In this document: positions 8,031-18,500 of the stretch, piece by piece | How the letters are laid out: each line of letters starts with the position of its first letter | How positions within the stretch are numbered: the first letter of the stretch is position 1 | NCBI RefSeq assembly: GCF_007830515.1 | Contig: NZ_VLKT01000055.1 | Coordinates: 1 to 44,824, forward strand | Direction of reading: 5' to 3' | DNA: 44,824 bases | Source: Mesorhizobium tianshanense | Lineage (GTDB): Bacteria; Pseudomonadota; Alphaproteobacteria; Rhizobiales; Rhizobiaceae | The notes under the pieces: generated by a model | What the model was told of the DNA's origin: nothing | The model's input: only the letters and a program-made list of their open reading frames with translations | Databases searched by the model: none | Program-made: the position numbers and the translations under genes

Positions 8031-9905
8031 ATGGATCGGGTCTTCGTAGAATATTACGAGGAGGAGCTGACCCATATCCGCGGACTGGCGGCGGAATTTG
8101 CCGACATGCATCCGGCGGTGGCACGCAATCTTTCGCTGGATACGGTCCCCTGCCCGGATCCATATGTCGAGCGGCTGCTTGACGGCGTGGCTTTCCTGGC
8201 TGCGCGCACCCGGTTGAAGGTCGATGCCGAGCGTTCGCGGTTTTCACGCAGCATCCTGGATGTCCTCTATCCCGATCTGGTCACCCCGGCGCCGGCAACG
8301 GCGATGGCGGTGCTGAAACCCGGCCAGCAAGTCCAGTCGATGATTGCCGGCCATGTCGTCAAGCGGAACACGCGGCTGGTGTCCAGCCTGCAACCCGGTC
8401 TGTCGACGCGTTGCACATTCACCACCGCGCAGGACATGACGCTGTGGCCGATAACGATCACGTCGGTTAGCTACTTCCAGGATCGCAGCGGATTGGCAGC
8501 GGCCGGCATAGCGCCGATCGGCGGCGTGAGCGGCGAGGCGGCACTGCGTATTGCGCTGGCTCGGACCGGAAAGGGCAAGCTTGACGAACTGGCGCTTGAC
8601 CGGCTTGATCTGCATTTTGCCGGGCGCACCAAGGCGCCATTGCTGTTTGACGCGATTTTCGGTGCCTGCTCGGCCGTTGGTGCACGGGCGGAGGGCAAGG
8701 CCAATCCGCTATCGCCTTTGCCGGGACCCGAAATGGTCGGCATCAGCGACGACGAGGCGTTGATGCCTCGTACCCGTCCGACGTTCGAAGGATATCGTCT
8801 GCTGCGCGAATATTTCATGATGCCCGAGCGCTTTCACTACGTGCGGGTTTCAGGACTGCAATCGGTCGTGCGCAGATGCGAGGCCGGGATCGAGATCATC
8901 TTCATGTTCCGGCGTCCGGTGCCCGAACTTGCCGATGTGACGCCGGCGGATTTCGAACTTTTTGCAACGCCGATCATCAACCTCTTCGAGCGTGACTGTA
9001 ACGTCATCGAACTCGATCCCCGCAGGACGCGGCAAGTGCTGCATGCCGACCGCACGCGGGCGCGGGATTTCGAAATCTATCGGGTGACCCGCGTCGAGGA
9101 CGCCGACACCGAAGGCGCCGACGCCGAAATTCCGGAGCTCTTCAGCCTGGGCCAGAACCGCAGCAGCGGCTGGGTCTATTCCACCGAACGGCGCCCTCGC
9201 CGGGCCACCGAAGATGAGCGGCGCGACGGCTTGACCCGCACCTCATACACCGGAGACGACGTTTTCCTGTCGATTTCACGGCCGGTTGGAAGTCCGGCCA
9301 ACCGGCCGCTGAAGCGCGTCGACATCATGGCGCTTTGCACCAACCGCGATTTGCCGATCCTCGACGACACCCCAACCTTGACGCTGGAGACAGGCGACCC
9401 GGTCGAAACGGTGCGGCTTCTCGGTGCGTTGCGCCCGCCCCAGCCGGCCATCCCGGCCGCCCTGCCTGCGGGCGCCGAAGGCGAATCCCGAGCCGACAAT
9501 CTCGCCTGGCGGCTGGTGGCGCAGCTGGCGCTCAACTTTCTCAGCCTTGCCAAGGAAGGTCGCGGCGTCGATCCGCTGCATGCGCTGCTTGATCTTTACG
9601 CCGACCGGGGAGATCCGAGCCTCGCCCGCAATGTGCACTCGATCGTTCGCATCGACTCGCGGTCTGTCATCGAACGGCTGCAGATCGACGGGCCGATGTG
9701 CTTCGGACGGGGCACGGAAGTGACGTTGCATGTGGACCAGTCGGTCCTGGCCGGGCAAAGCACATTGCTGCTTTCAGCCTTGCTTGCACGGCTGTTTGCC
9801 CGTCACGCCGGAATAAACGGCTTTGTGCGGACCCGCACGCGGCTACTGCAGAAGCAGGAGGATGTGCCATGGCCGATGACGCCCGGCAATCGCTACCTGA
9901 TCTAG
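8031..9905 (+). CDS. tssF: T6SS baseplate protein TssF (ImpG/VasA)
   Basis: This 624-aa wedge protein acts with TssG, TssE and TssK in the baseplate. Family features are the opening YYEEELTHIRGLAAEFADMHP, then PYVERLLDGVAFLAAR, and the later RLLREYFMMPERFHYVRVSG and FMFRRPVPEL. Length is normal. It starts one base after the tssE stop, and its end overlaps the tssG start by 37 bases. Confidence 0.95.
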   Translation: MDRVFVEYYEEELTHIRGLAAEFADMHPAVARNLSLDTVPCPDPYVERLLDGVAFLAARTRLKVDAERSRFSRSILDVLYPDLVTPAPATAMAVLKPGQQVQSMIAGHVVKRNTRLVSSLQPGLSTRCTFTTAQDMTLWPITITSVSYFQDRSGLAAAGIAPIGGVSGEAALRIALARTGKGKLDELALDRLDLHFAGRTKAPLLFDAIFGACSAVGARAEGKANPLSPLPGPEMVGISDDEALMPRTRPTFEGYRLLREYFMMPERFHYVRVSGLQSVVRRCEAGIEIIFMFRRPVPELADVTPADFELFATPIINLFERDCNVIELDPRRTRQVLHADRTRARDFEIYRVTRVEDADTEGADAEIPELFSLGQNRSSGWVYSTERRPRRATEDERRDGLTRTSYTGDDVFLSISRPVGSPANRPLKRVDIMALCTNRDLPILDDTPTLTLETGDPVETVRLLGALRPPQPAIPAALPAGAEGESRADNLAWRLVAQLALNFLSLAKEGRGVDPLHALLDLYADRGDPSLARNVHSIVRIDSRSVIERLQIDGPMCFGRGTEVTLHVDQSVLAGQSTLLLSALLARLFARHAGINGFVRTRTRLLQKQEDVPWPMTPGNRYLI

Positions 9906-10972
9906 ACAAACTCGACCTGGACCGGGGCGAAGGGCTGTCTGATGCATTCGACTTCTTCGAACTGTTGCGCCGGCTCGAACGGAGGGGCGGGCTGTTCGGC
10001 TATTCAGGCCAGGCGGACCGCGAGCCGGCAAGGCTCGGGCAGCATGTGCGTCTCAGCTTTTCCGCCAAGGACGTGGTTGAGTTCCGCGAAGCCAAGGACA
10101 AGACGCCGGGGAAGGACAAGTCATCGGGGAAGGACGGGGCACCGGCCCGGGTCACGGTTGCAAATCTCGGGCTGATGGGACCGGAAGGCCCCATGCCGCT
10201 TCATTTGACACGCTGGGTGCTCGATCGTCTGTCGCAGCGCTGGTTCACCGGCGCTGACGCACAGCAGACCAGCGACACGACGTTCGTCGACTTCGTCAAT
10301 GTCCTTCAGCACCGCATGATCGCCCTGTACTATCGGGCCTGGGCGGATGCGCATCCGGCGGTACAGGTCGAACGTGCAGTCGGCGGCCGCGTAAGGGCCA
10401 TGCTTGAAGCCATGGCGGGAATCGGACTTCCCGGCACCCAAAATCCCGATCTCGACGCCGTGAAGCTGCGCCAGGCAGCATCGCTCGCCAGCCAGGTCGA
10501 CGGTCCGGAGCGGCTGACGCTGTTCCTGGCGGAAGCGTTCAAGGTGCCGGTCCAGATCAAGGAGTTCGTTGCCACCTGGATGACCATACCGGCGACGCTC
10601 CAGACCCGCCTTGCCCAAGCTTACGCGGTGCTGGGCCGCGGGGCGACGATCGGCCCGCGCGTTTTCAGCCGCCAAAGCAGGATCGAACTCCGCGTCGGCC
10701 CGCTGGGGTACGAGGAGTTCAGGGCGTTCCTGCCGGGCGGTCAGCGTTTGAAAATGTTCAAACAGGCCGTTCGCGACATGGTCGGGGAATCGCTCGACGT
10801 CGATCTGCGGATCGTGCTCGCGCGAGACGCAGTGCCGCAGCCCCGTATCGGGGCGGTGCAGCTCGGCCGAACCACCTGGCTTGCGCGGCCCGCTGAAAGG
10901 GGCGATGCTGACGATATGCGGCTGCGGACAATTGTCGGATGGCGGCCGGAAATGGCGGGAGTCGCGGCATGA
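9869..10972 (+). CDS. tssG: T6SS baseplate protein TssG (ImpH/VasB)
   Basis: This 367-aa baseplate protein is the partner of TssF in the wedge complex. It shows FDFFELLRRLERR near residue 30, then VANLGLMGPEGPMPLHLTRW and the C-terminal LGYEEFRAFLPGG. The ATG at 9869 has a strong GGAGGA ribosome site located inside the end of tssF. A small Lys/Gly/Asp-rich insert with a repeated Gly-Lys-Asp pattern (about residues 75-90) is the only irregularity. The stop codon overlaps the next ATG (ATGA at 10969). Confidence 0.93.
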   Translation: MADDARQSLPDLDKLDLDRGEGLSDAFDFFELLRRLERRGGLFGYSGQADREPARLGQHVRLSFSAKDVVEFREAKDKTPGKDKSSGKDGAPARVTVANLGLMGPEGPMPLHLTRWVLDRLSQRWFTGADAQQTSDTTFVDFVNVLQHRMIALYYRAWADAHPAVQVERAVGGRVRAMLEAMAGIGLPGTQNPDLDAVKLRQAASLASQVDGPERLTLFLAEAFKVPVQIKEFVATWMTIPATLQTRLAQAYAVLGRGATIGPRVFSRQSRIELRVGPLGYEEFRAFLPGGQRLKMFKQAVRDMVGESLDVDLRIVLARDAVPQPRIGAVQLGRTTWLARPAERGDADDMRLRTIVGWRPEMAGVAA

Positions 10973-12429
10973 GTCTGCTGCTGACGCTGGAACAAGGGCC
11001 ACGCACCCAGGCGGTACGGCAGACCCGGCTGGACGAGGGTGAGCTGGTGATCGGCCGCAGCGCGGACGCAGGCTGGCAGATCGACGATCCCGACATGTTC
11101 GTTTCACGCGCCCATTGCAGGATCACCGGCGGACGAGATGGATATTTCGTCACCGACACATCAAGCAGCGGATTGTTCATAGACGACTCCGACAGCCCGC
11201 TCGGCGCTGGCACATCGGTCCGTCTTCAAAGCGGCATGCGGCTGAGGCTGGGCGACTATATCGTGTGCGTCGACCTGCAGACGCCGGTCGCTCAAGCACC
11301 GGCCGCCAGCCAATCGGTCCCGGAACGGTCGCCGCCGGCATCACGAGCGCCGGTAAGCATCGGCCGCGATGACTTCTTTTCAGCCACGGTCGAAGAAGAG
11401 CCGCGACGACCGCGTCCCGCCGATCTGCCGGACCCGTTCGAGCAGCCGGTCCCTGGGGCGTTCGAGCGGGCCAACCAGCGCAGTTCGCCTGCCTTCGACG
11501 ACCCGTTCAGCCTCGACCCGGTATCAACGCCCGCGCAGAAAGGCGCTTCCTATCCCGAACCACGTGATGCGCCGGGCCCCGCGGATCCATTCGGCCTCGA
11601 TCCGGTGCCTTTGCGCAACGGTGAAACCGAGGCCGCTCCGGGAAAGTCGTCCGAATTCGACGACTTCGGTTTCGGGCCGGCCGCATCGCCCGATTTGAGA
11701 AACGGCGCCGGCTCTACCGATCAGCACAAACCCATCGCCGGAAGACCGCAGCCGGCCAATCCTTGGGATTTGCCTGCACAGGCGGCAGATGTCCCTCCCC
11801 CGCCGCGTGCGGGCGCTGCTCCCAAACCTGCCCCCTCGGTGGCAGCGGCGCAACAGGCGAACATGGCCCTTCGCACCGCGTTCTTGCGTGGCATGGGCAT
11901 TGAGGAGGCCGATTTTCCAGGACGCGACAGTGTCGCGGAAATGGAGAAGTTCGGTCGCGAGTATCGGCTCATGATGGAAGGCCTGATGCAGCTGCTGCGC
12001 AAGCGGGCCGAGGAAAAGGGAAACGCTCGCGTCGCCCAGACGGTGGTTGGGGCTTCTGAAGTCAATCCGCTCAAGTTTCTGCCGACGGTCGACGACGCCA
12101 TCGTGACCATCATCGCGGAGCGCAGCCCCGGATTTCTGACCGGCGAAGCATCGATCGCGGACGCGGTCCGCGATCTCGCGCAACATCACGTGCGCGCCTG
12201 GCGAGGCGTGCAGTCCGCCTTGCGGCGGATGATTGACCGTTTTGACCCGGCAGCGATCGAGGAAGAGCTGAAATCGAGCTCCGCCATCGGCACACTGCTT
12301 TCGGGCGGGCGCAGCGCCAAGCTGTGGGAGCTATACCAGAAACGCCATCGTGAAATCGCCCAGAGTGCGGAATCGAGCTTCCTTGGCGAAATCGGCGCTG
12401 ATTTTCGGGATGCATATGAGGAGGAGTGA
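10969..12429 (+). CDS. tagH: T6SS FHA-domain protein TagH (first copy)
   Basis: This 486-aa protein has an N-terminal forkhead-associated domain (about residues 18-95, with VIGRSADAGWQI and SRAHCRI), a long Pro/Asp/Ala-rich linker carrying several Asp-Pro-Phe motifs, and a C-terminal type VI FHA-associated domain (about 305-480). FHA domains bind phosphothreonine. In Agrobacterium the equivalent Fha protein binds phosphorylated TssL. It overlaps tssG by four bases and precedes tssJ. A second FHA protein lies at 28382, so the two may serve different TssL partners (inference). Confidence 0.9.
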   Translation: MSLLLTLEQGPRTQAVRQTRLDEGELVIGRSADAGWQIDDPDMFVSRAHCRITGGRDGYFVTDTSSSGLFIDDSDSPLGAGTSVRLQSGMRLRLGDYIVCVDLQTPVAQAPAASQSVPERSPPASRAPVSIGRDDFFSATVEEEPRRPRPADLPDPFEQPVPGAFERANQRSSPAFDDPFSLDPVSTPAQKGASYPEPRDAPGPADPFGLDPVPLRNGETEAAPGKSSEFDDFGFGPAASPDLRNGAGSTDQHKPIAGRPQPANPWDLPAQAADVPPPPRAGAAPKPAPSVAAAQQANMALRTAFLRGMGIEEADFPGRDSVAEMEKFGREYRLMMEGLMQLLRKRAEEKGNARVAQTVVGASEVNPLKFLPTVDDAIVTIIAERSPGFLTGEASIADAVRDLAQHHVRAWRGVQSALRRMIDRFDPAAIEEELKSSSAIGTLLSGGRSAKLWELYQKRHREIAQSAESSFLGEIGADFRDAYEEE

Positions 12430-12432
12430 AAA

Positions 12433-12885
12433 ATGATCGATCGGCGCGAATTAATCGTTGCCCTGGGCGCAACGGGGCTGCTTGCGGCCTGTCAAAGCGG
12501 TCCGCCAAAACCATCGGCGGTCACGGTCAACCTGACCGGCGCTGCCGGCATGAACCCGGGGCCAGGTGGCGGCGACCGGCCCGTGACGGTCCTTGTGATG
12601 CGGCTGCGCAGCACCGGTAAATTCAATTCGGCCGACTATTTCGCGCTGCAGGGGGATGCCGGCTCCGCACTCGCAGGCGATCTCATTGGATCCGACCAGA
12701 TATCCGTCGGACCGGGAAAGACCGCGTCCAAAACCATCACGGTCGAGCCGGACGCGGCTGCGCTGGGCTTTGTTGCCCTGATCCGCGAGCCTGGCGGCCG
12801 GAACTGGCGCACAACCAAGTCGGTGTCGCCGGGATCGAAGCTTACCGTCAACGTCACGCTTGGCGGTGGCGGCATTTCCGCCTAG
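12433..12885 (+). CDS. tssJ: T6SS outer-membrane lipoprotein TssJ
   Basis: This 150-aa lipoprotein of the membrane complex is anchored in the outer membrane and contacts TssM in the periplasm. The N-terminus (MIDRRELIVALGATGLLAAC) is a lipoprotein signal with lipobox Leu-Ala-Ala-Cys, giving Cys20 as the acylated residue. The mature part is a small beta-sandwich with VTVLVMRLRSTGKF. It is the only TssJ in the window although two TssM proteins are encoded. Confidence 0.9.
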   Translation: MIDRRELIVALGATGLLAACQSGPPKPSAVTVNLTGAAGMNPGPGGGDRPVTVLVMRLRSTGKFNSADYFALQGDAGSALAGDLIGSDQISVGPGKTASKTITVEPDAAALGFVALIREPGGRNWRTTKSVSPGSKLTVNVTLGGGGISA

Positions 12886-12924
12886 CGGCCAGGATAAGAG
12901 GTGCTCAATGCAGAAAGTAGCGGC

Positions 12925-14259
12925 ATGAGCGAAGCAAACAGGGTGCTGTGGTCCGAAGGCCTGTTTCTCCGGACCCAGCATTTTCAGCAGCAGGATCGTT
13001 TTTTCGAGGCGACCGTGCGCGGCGCGTTGCAGGCCGGGCAACTGCATACGTTCGGCTTTCAGCACCTGACGCTGGATCAGGCAATGCTCGATGCCGGCCA
13101 GGTCTCCATCCTGTCGGCACGGGGCATCTTTCCGGATGGCACCCCGTTCTCCATCCCAGACATGATGGACGCGCCACGGCCGCTGCCGGTCACCGCCGAT
13201 ACGGGCGCCGGACCGGTGCTGGTCGCTTTGCCGCTCGAACCTGCTGGCGGTGTCGGCTTCGATCCGGCCCATGCCGCATCCACCGGAGCACGCTATCATG
13301 GGCGGATCGTTTCGGTCCGCGACGCCGTCCAGGGCGGTTCAGATCCTGAAGAAATCGAAATCGCCCGCCCGCAGGCGCTGCTGCTTGCACCCGGAAAATC
13401 GGTGGGCGGCTATACCGCCCTGCCAATAGCCGACATCAAAGGGGTCCGAGCCGATGGCGGCGTCTCCCTGGACGAGACGTTCCTGCCGCCGACCCTGGTT
13501 ACCGGAGCAGTGGCCTGGTACCGGCAGTTGCTTTTGGAAGTTGTCACCGGCCTCGACCAGATCGCCGAGGCGCATGGCAAAATGGTCATGGGCGGGCCAG
13601 GGCGCAGCGTCGAAGACCTGCTGATGCTCAACCTCGCCAATGCGGCGCGTCCGCGACTGGCCCATATGCTGGCGCAGGATGTTTTCCATCCGGCCGAGCT
13701 TTACCTGGAGCTTGCCGGTCTTGCCGGTTCAATGGCGACCTATGGCTCGAGCGCGCGACGGCTGAGCGAATTGCCCGCCTATGATCACATGGCGCCCGGC
13801 CCCGCATACTCGGCGCTGGCGGACGCCTTGCGCTCACTCATCCTGAGCCTGCGTTACATCGAGCCCAAATCACGCGCACTGCCCGTCATGCGGCATTCGA
13901 CCAACGTCTGGAAAATCCGCATCGACAACCCGAAGCTGCTGGTGGCCAGCCGGATCGTCATTCGGGTCGGCTCCGAGCTGTCGGAAGACGCCTTGCGCAA
14001 GATTTTCGTCAACCAGGCGACTGTCGGTTCGGCCGACCAGTTCGAGGGCCTGTGGAAATCCCGTCTGCCCGGCATTCCGCTGAAACCGCTTCATTCCCAG
14101 CCCCGCGAAATCCCCTACGATGGCGATCGGCTGTGCCTTGAGCTGGATCAGAAAAGCGAGCACTGGGCCTCGCTGCTCGATGCACCCGGCTTCGTCATCG
14201 GCGTGTCGGGTGTGTTGCCGAGCGAGCCGCAGGTGGACTGCTATTCGGTAAACAGGTGA
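12925..14259 (+). CDS. tssK: T6SS baseplate-membrane connector TssK (ImpJ/VasE)
   Basis: TssK links the baseplate to TssL/TssM in the inner membrane. The start (MSEANRVLWSEGLFLRTQHF) is the classic TssK N-terminus, which is why the ATG at 12925 is chosen. A GTG at 12901 with AGGA upstream would add eight residues and cannot be excluded. The protein is 444 aa, a normal length, with the usual C-terminal domain. It follows tssJ and precedes tssL after 4 bases. It is the only tssK in the window. Confidence 0.94.
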   Translation: MSEANRVLWSEGLFLRTQHFQQQDRFFEATVRGALQAGQLHTFGFQHLTLDQAMLDAGQVSILSARGIFPDGTPFSIPDMMDAPRPLPVTADTGAGPVLVALPLEPAGGVGFDPAHAASTGARYHGRIVSVRDAVQGGSDPEEIEIARPQALLLAPGKSVGGYTALPIADIKGVRADGGVSLDETFLPPTLVTGAVAWYRQLLLEVVTGLDQIAEAHGKMVMGGPGRSVEDLLMLNLANAARPRLAHMLAQDVFHPAELYLELAGLAGSMATYGSSARRLSELPAYDHMAPGPAYSALADALRSLILSLRYIEPKSRALPVMRHSTNVWKIRIDNPKLLVASRIVIRVGSELSEDALRKIFVNQATVGSADQFEGLWKSRLPGIPLKPLHSQPREIPYDGDRLCLELDQKSEHWASLLDAPGFVIGVSGVLPSEPQVDCYSVNR

Positions 14260-14263
14260 GATC

Positions 14264-15586
14264 ATGAGCCGGGATGATCCTTTCGGACTGTCGGAGGATC
14301 GTGAACGCACCCGCATACGACTGACCGGCGCGCCGATGCCGCGACCGATGACGCCACTCTTGACGGGCGCACCGGTGAAACGGTCGCGTACGCATCCCAA
14401 CACACTTGTCAACGCATTCGCGCCCCTGCTCGAGTTCGCGCCGGAGCTTGAAAGCGCGCTGCCACCGGAAAACCCGGAAGCTTTGCGCACCCGGTTGCTT
14501 GATGAGTTGGTTCGGGCACGCGACGCGGCAATGTCGGCAGGGTCCTCGCTGGAGCGCGCCGACCAAGCAGCCTGGGTGGTGGCGGCGTTGCTCGACGACC
14601 TGGCCTTGAACACGCCATGGGGCGGTGCCAGCTCATGGCCGCGCCAGCCGCTCGTGGTCATGCTTCGAGGCGATGTCGATGCCGGCACGCAGTTCTTCAC
14701 GCGTCTCGACGAACTGGAGCGGCATCCGAACCGGGATCGCGAACTGCTCGAACTGCAGTATCACTGCCTGGCGCTCGGCTTCCGCGGCAAATATCGTGTG
14801 CCAGGCCGGTCGGGCGACCGCTCGCTCAATGCCGTTCGCGTTGCCGCGGCGCGCTTCCTGCGCGATGCCGACGCCGACGGCGCGCCGCTGTCGCCGAACT
14901 GGAAAGGCGTGATCGCATCCGACGAGCCGCAGCGCTTCATCGTTCCGATCTGGGTGATGGTGCTCGCCGCCGCTGTTATTGCCACCGCAATCCATATCGG
15001 GCTTTCGATGGGATTGAGCAGCCAGGCGGTCGAGCTTTCCGCGCTCGTTCGTGCCTTGCCGCCGCCCACGCGCGGCGATATCAGCCGCACGTCGCCACAG
15101 GTCGACGCGCCGCCGCCAGAGGCGGTGGATTTCGCGCTGTTGCCGGAGTTTCAGGCCGGAGCACCGGCAAATCTCAAAGCCGCGCTCAGTGGCACCGAGA
15201 GCGTTTCGCTGGCCAAGCTGGTCGTTCAGGCCTCCAACCCCGAACTGTTCCAGTCGTCGCGAGCACAACTGACGGACGGCTTCGAACCGCTGATCGGTTC
15301 AATCGCCAAGGTGATCCTGGCCAATCAGGAACTGATCGGAAACATCACGGTGGTCGGCCATACGGACAGTGTTCCTCTGCAAAGGTCCAACCCGCTCTCC
15401 ACCAACCAGCGGCTATCGGAAGCGCGCGCAGCAACCATTGCCGAGATGCTGATCCAGAACGGCGTGCCGCAGGACCGCATTCGTTCCGAAGGCCGCGCAG
15501 CCACCGATCCAGTGGCCGACGACAGCACTCGCGAGGGCCGGGCCCTGAACCGCCGCGTCGAAGTGCTGGTCGAAAAGAGGCTGTGA
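14264..15586 (+). CDS. tssL: T6SS inner-membrane protein TssL with OmpA-like C-terminus (first copy)
   Basis: This 440-aa protein has a cytoplasmic DotU/TssL domain (about residues 45-215, with DQAAWVVAALLDDLALN and LELQYHCLALGFRGKYR), one transmembrane segment (about 226-249) and a periplasmic OmpA/MotB-like peptidoglycan-binding domain (about 320-440, with VVGHTDSVPL and LNRRVEVLVEKRL). The N-terminus has Asp-Asp-Pro-Phe-Gly followed by Arg-Thr16-Arg-Ile-Arg. This resembles the region of Agrobacterium TssL phosphorylated by PpkA. It is followed one base later by tssM. Confidence 0.94.
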   Translation: MSRDDPFGLSEDRERTRIRLTGAPMPRPMTPLLTGAPVKRSRTHPNTLVNAFAPLLEFAPELESALPPENPEALRTRLLDELVRARDAAMSAGSSLERADQAAWVVAALLDDLALNTPWGGASSWPRQPLVVMLRGDVDAGTQFFTRLDELERHPNRDRELLELQYHCLALGFRGKYRVPGRSGDRSLNAVRVAAARFLRDADADGAPLSPNWKGVIASDEPQRFIVPIWVMVLAAAVIATAIHIGLSMGLSSQAVELSALVRALPPPTRGDISRTSPQVDAPPPEAVDFALLPEFQAGAPANLKAALSGTESVSLAKLVVQASNPELFQSSRAQLTDGFEPLIGSIAKVILANQELIGNITVVGHTDSVPLQRSNPLSTNQRLSEARAATIAEMLIQNGVPQDRIRSEGRAATDPVADDSTREGRALNRRVEVLVEKRL

Positions 15587-15587
15587 G

Positions 15588-18500
15588 ATGTTCATCCTGC
15601 GCTTCCTGTGGGCGGTTCTGACATCGCGCTGGCTCTGGACGCTGATCGGCATCGCGCTGCTGTCGCTGGTTATCTGGGTGTTCGGCCCGATCGTCAGGGT
15701 CGGTGCTTACGAACCCTTCGCCTCGGAGAACGTGCGCATAGTCATCATTGCGCTGCTGGTCATCTTCTGGCTGATCTGGCTGATCGTCGCGCAACGCCGG
15801 GCGATCCGAGCCAACCGCATGTTCGTCGCCGAGATCGCTGCGCCAGCGGTGGAAAAACCGCTGAGCCCCGGCGAAGAGAACGTCGCCGCCGTCGGTGCCA
15901 AGTTCGCCGAGGTGATGGCCGAATTGAAGCGCCGCAAGCTGGGTGGACGCAAGTTCCTGCGCGAGATGCCCTGGTACGTGATCGTTGGGCCGCCGGCCAC
16001 CGGCAAGACCACGGCTTTGCGCCAGTCCGGCCTGAACTTTCCGATCGATCTCACCGACGACCTGCAGGGGGTTGGCGGCACGCGCAACTGCGACTGGTTT
16101 TTTTCTGAGAACGCGGTTCTGATCGACACGGCGGGCCGCTATGTGCAGCAGGAGAGCCAGCCCGACGTCGATGCGGCGGAATGGCTGGGCTTCCTCGACC
16201 TCTTGAAAAAGCACCGCGGCCGCCGGGCGCTGAACGGCGTTATCGTCGCGCTGTCGATCGATGTGCTTTCAGAGGGCGACGAAGCCGTCAAGGCTCATGG
16301 CCGCAAGATCCGTCGTCGGCTGGCAGAGCTCAACGACCGGCTCGAAATTCGCCTTCCGGTCTATCTGATGCTGACCAAGGCCGACCTGATCAAGGGGTTC
16401 GAGGCTTTCTTCGGTGGCCTGTCGACGGCCTCGCGCGAGCAGGTGTGGGGGACGACCTTCGCGCTGGATGCGCGTGTGGACGCAAAGACCATAGAGCGGG
16501 AAATCGCCACCCTTGCGACGGAACTCGAGCGGCGGCTGGTGCCGCGCCTGGAGGACGAGGACAAACTCGCCGCCCGCGCCGAGATTTTCAGATTCCCCGC
16601 CCAACTCGCAAGCCTGTCCGAGCCGATCCAGGTGCTGATCGAGGCGATGTTCGGCGAAAGCCGATACGAAGAAGCCGCCTGGCTGCGCGGCCTCTATCTG
16701 ACGTCGGCAACCCAGGAAGGCGCGCCTATTGACCGGCTGACCGCAGCGCTGTCTTCATCCTTCGGTCTTCCGCCGCGGCGGGCGATGCCGGCGCCACGCG
16801 TCGAAAAACGCAGCTTTTTCCTGAAGAATCTGCTGACCGAGGTCATCTTCAAGGAAGCAGGCCTGGGGACGTTCGATCCGCTGGCACAGCGCCGTCGCGC
16901 CTGGATCTGGCGTGGCGCCGCGGCAGCCTGTGCCGCCGTGGCCCTGTTGGCCGGCGCGGTATTCACCTGGTCCTACTTTGACAACCGCAATGCCATCACC
17001 GCGCAGGCGAGCCAGTTCGAAGCGCTGCAGACGCCACTAACCGCGGCAGCCGCAAGTCCGGCATCGGTGGAGCAGCCCGCCATCGATGGCGCGCTCAATG
17101 CGATGGCCGAGGTGGTGAATGCTCGAACGGCTCCGCCGAGCAGTGCCCAGGATGCGCTGGGGCCATCGGCCTCGGCGGAGCTGCTGCGGGCGCAGGCCGA
17201 CACTTACGACCACGCTCTGCGCAACATCCTCGAGCCGCACATGGTGGCTCTGCTCGAGGCGACGATGTGGCGGCAGATCCGCGACCCGGATTTCATGCTC
17301 GGGGCGCTGAAAACTTATCGCATGATGACGGGCCTGTCGCAGATGGATGCCGATTTCGTCCAGAACTGGTGGGTCAACGACTTGCCAGAATTCGCACCGG
17401 CGGCGCCCTTTCCGACCACCGACGCGGAAGAGCACCAGCTTGCCGCGATCCGTCGCATGGCGGTCGACGACAGCTACACCGCCCCGGATCAGGCGCTGGT
17501 TGCCGAGGCGCTGAAAACCGTCTGCACAATTTCATTGCCGGCACGCGCCTACAGGCAGTTGCTGGCCGACCCGGCGGTGGCCGGGCTCAAGGAATGGATC
17601 CCCGCGAACTTCGCCGGCCCCAACGGCGCCAAGGTCTTTGCACGGCGTTCCGACAAGACGCTGCGCGTCGGCATTTCGGGCGCGTTCACCTATTCCGGCT
17701 TCCACGATGCCATTCTCGACCGGGTCGAGGACGTCGCCGCCCAGGCGGCGCTGGACCGGGCGGTCTTCGCCGGGGGCTGCTCGGAGAATTCCGAAACCTC
17801 CGTCTCGGCGCTGTCCGAGGATATTCTGAAGCTCTACTACGAAGACTATATCGCGCAATGGGATAGCTTCCTGCGCGATATGAGGCTCGCGCCGTTGTCC
17901 GACCTCAATGTCGCCAGCGAGAACCTCAAGGATCTTTCGAGCGCCGACTCCGCGCTCAAACGCCTGCTTACGGCGGTCGTTCAGGAGACCGAGCTTACCC
18001 GATCCGATGAGGCGCCGGCCGATAACAAGGCAGCGGCCAAGGGCGGCTCGAAACTGCTCGGCAAGCTGGGGAAGCTTGGCAAGATCGTGAAGACAGGGGC
18101 AAAGCTGCTGCCGCGCGCAGGTTCGGCCAACGAGGTGGATCTTACCGGTAGTCTGGTCGCCGAACACTTCAAGCCGCTCAAGGGCGCCATCGCCGAGGTT
18201 GACGGCCAGCCGCCGGCACTCGACGCCGCGGTGGTGGCGCTGACGGCACTTTCGAACGTACTGCAGACGGTCACGGCCAATCCCGACCCTCAGGACGCCA
18301 TCAAGAAGCAGGGCGGCCTCGCCGAACTGACGGGAGCCGTCGCCAGACAAGCGCAGATCCTGCCCGATCCGATCGACGACTGGCTCGGCGGCATCGCCGG
18401 CGACACCAGCGGCCTGACACAGAAGGCGGTTACCTCGGAGCTTAACGCCATCTGGCGCGCCGACATCCTGCCATTCTGCCAGGCGGCGCTGAACGACCGC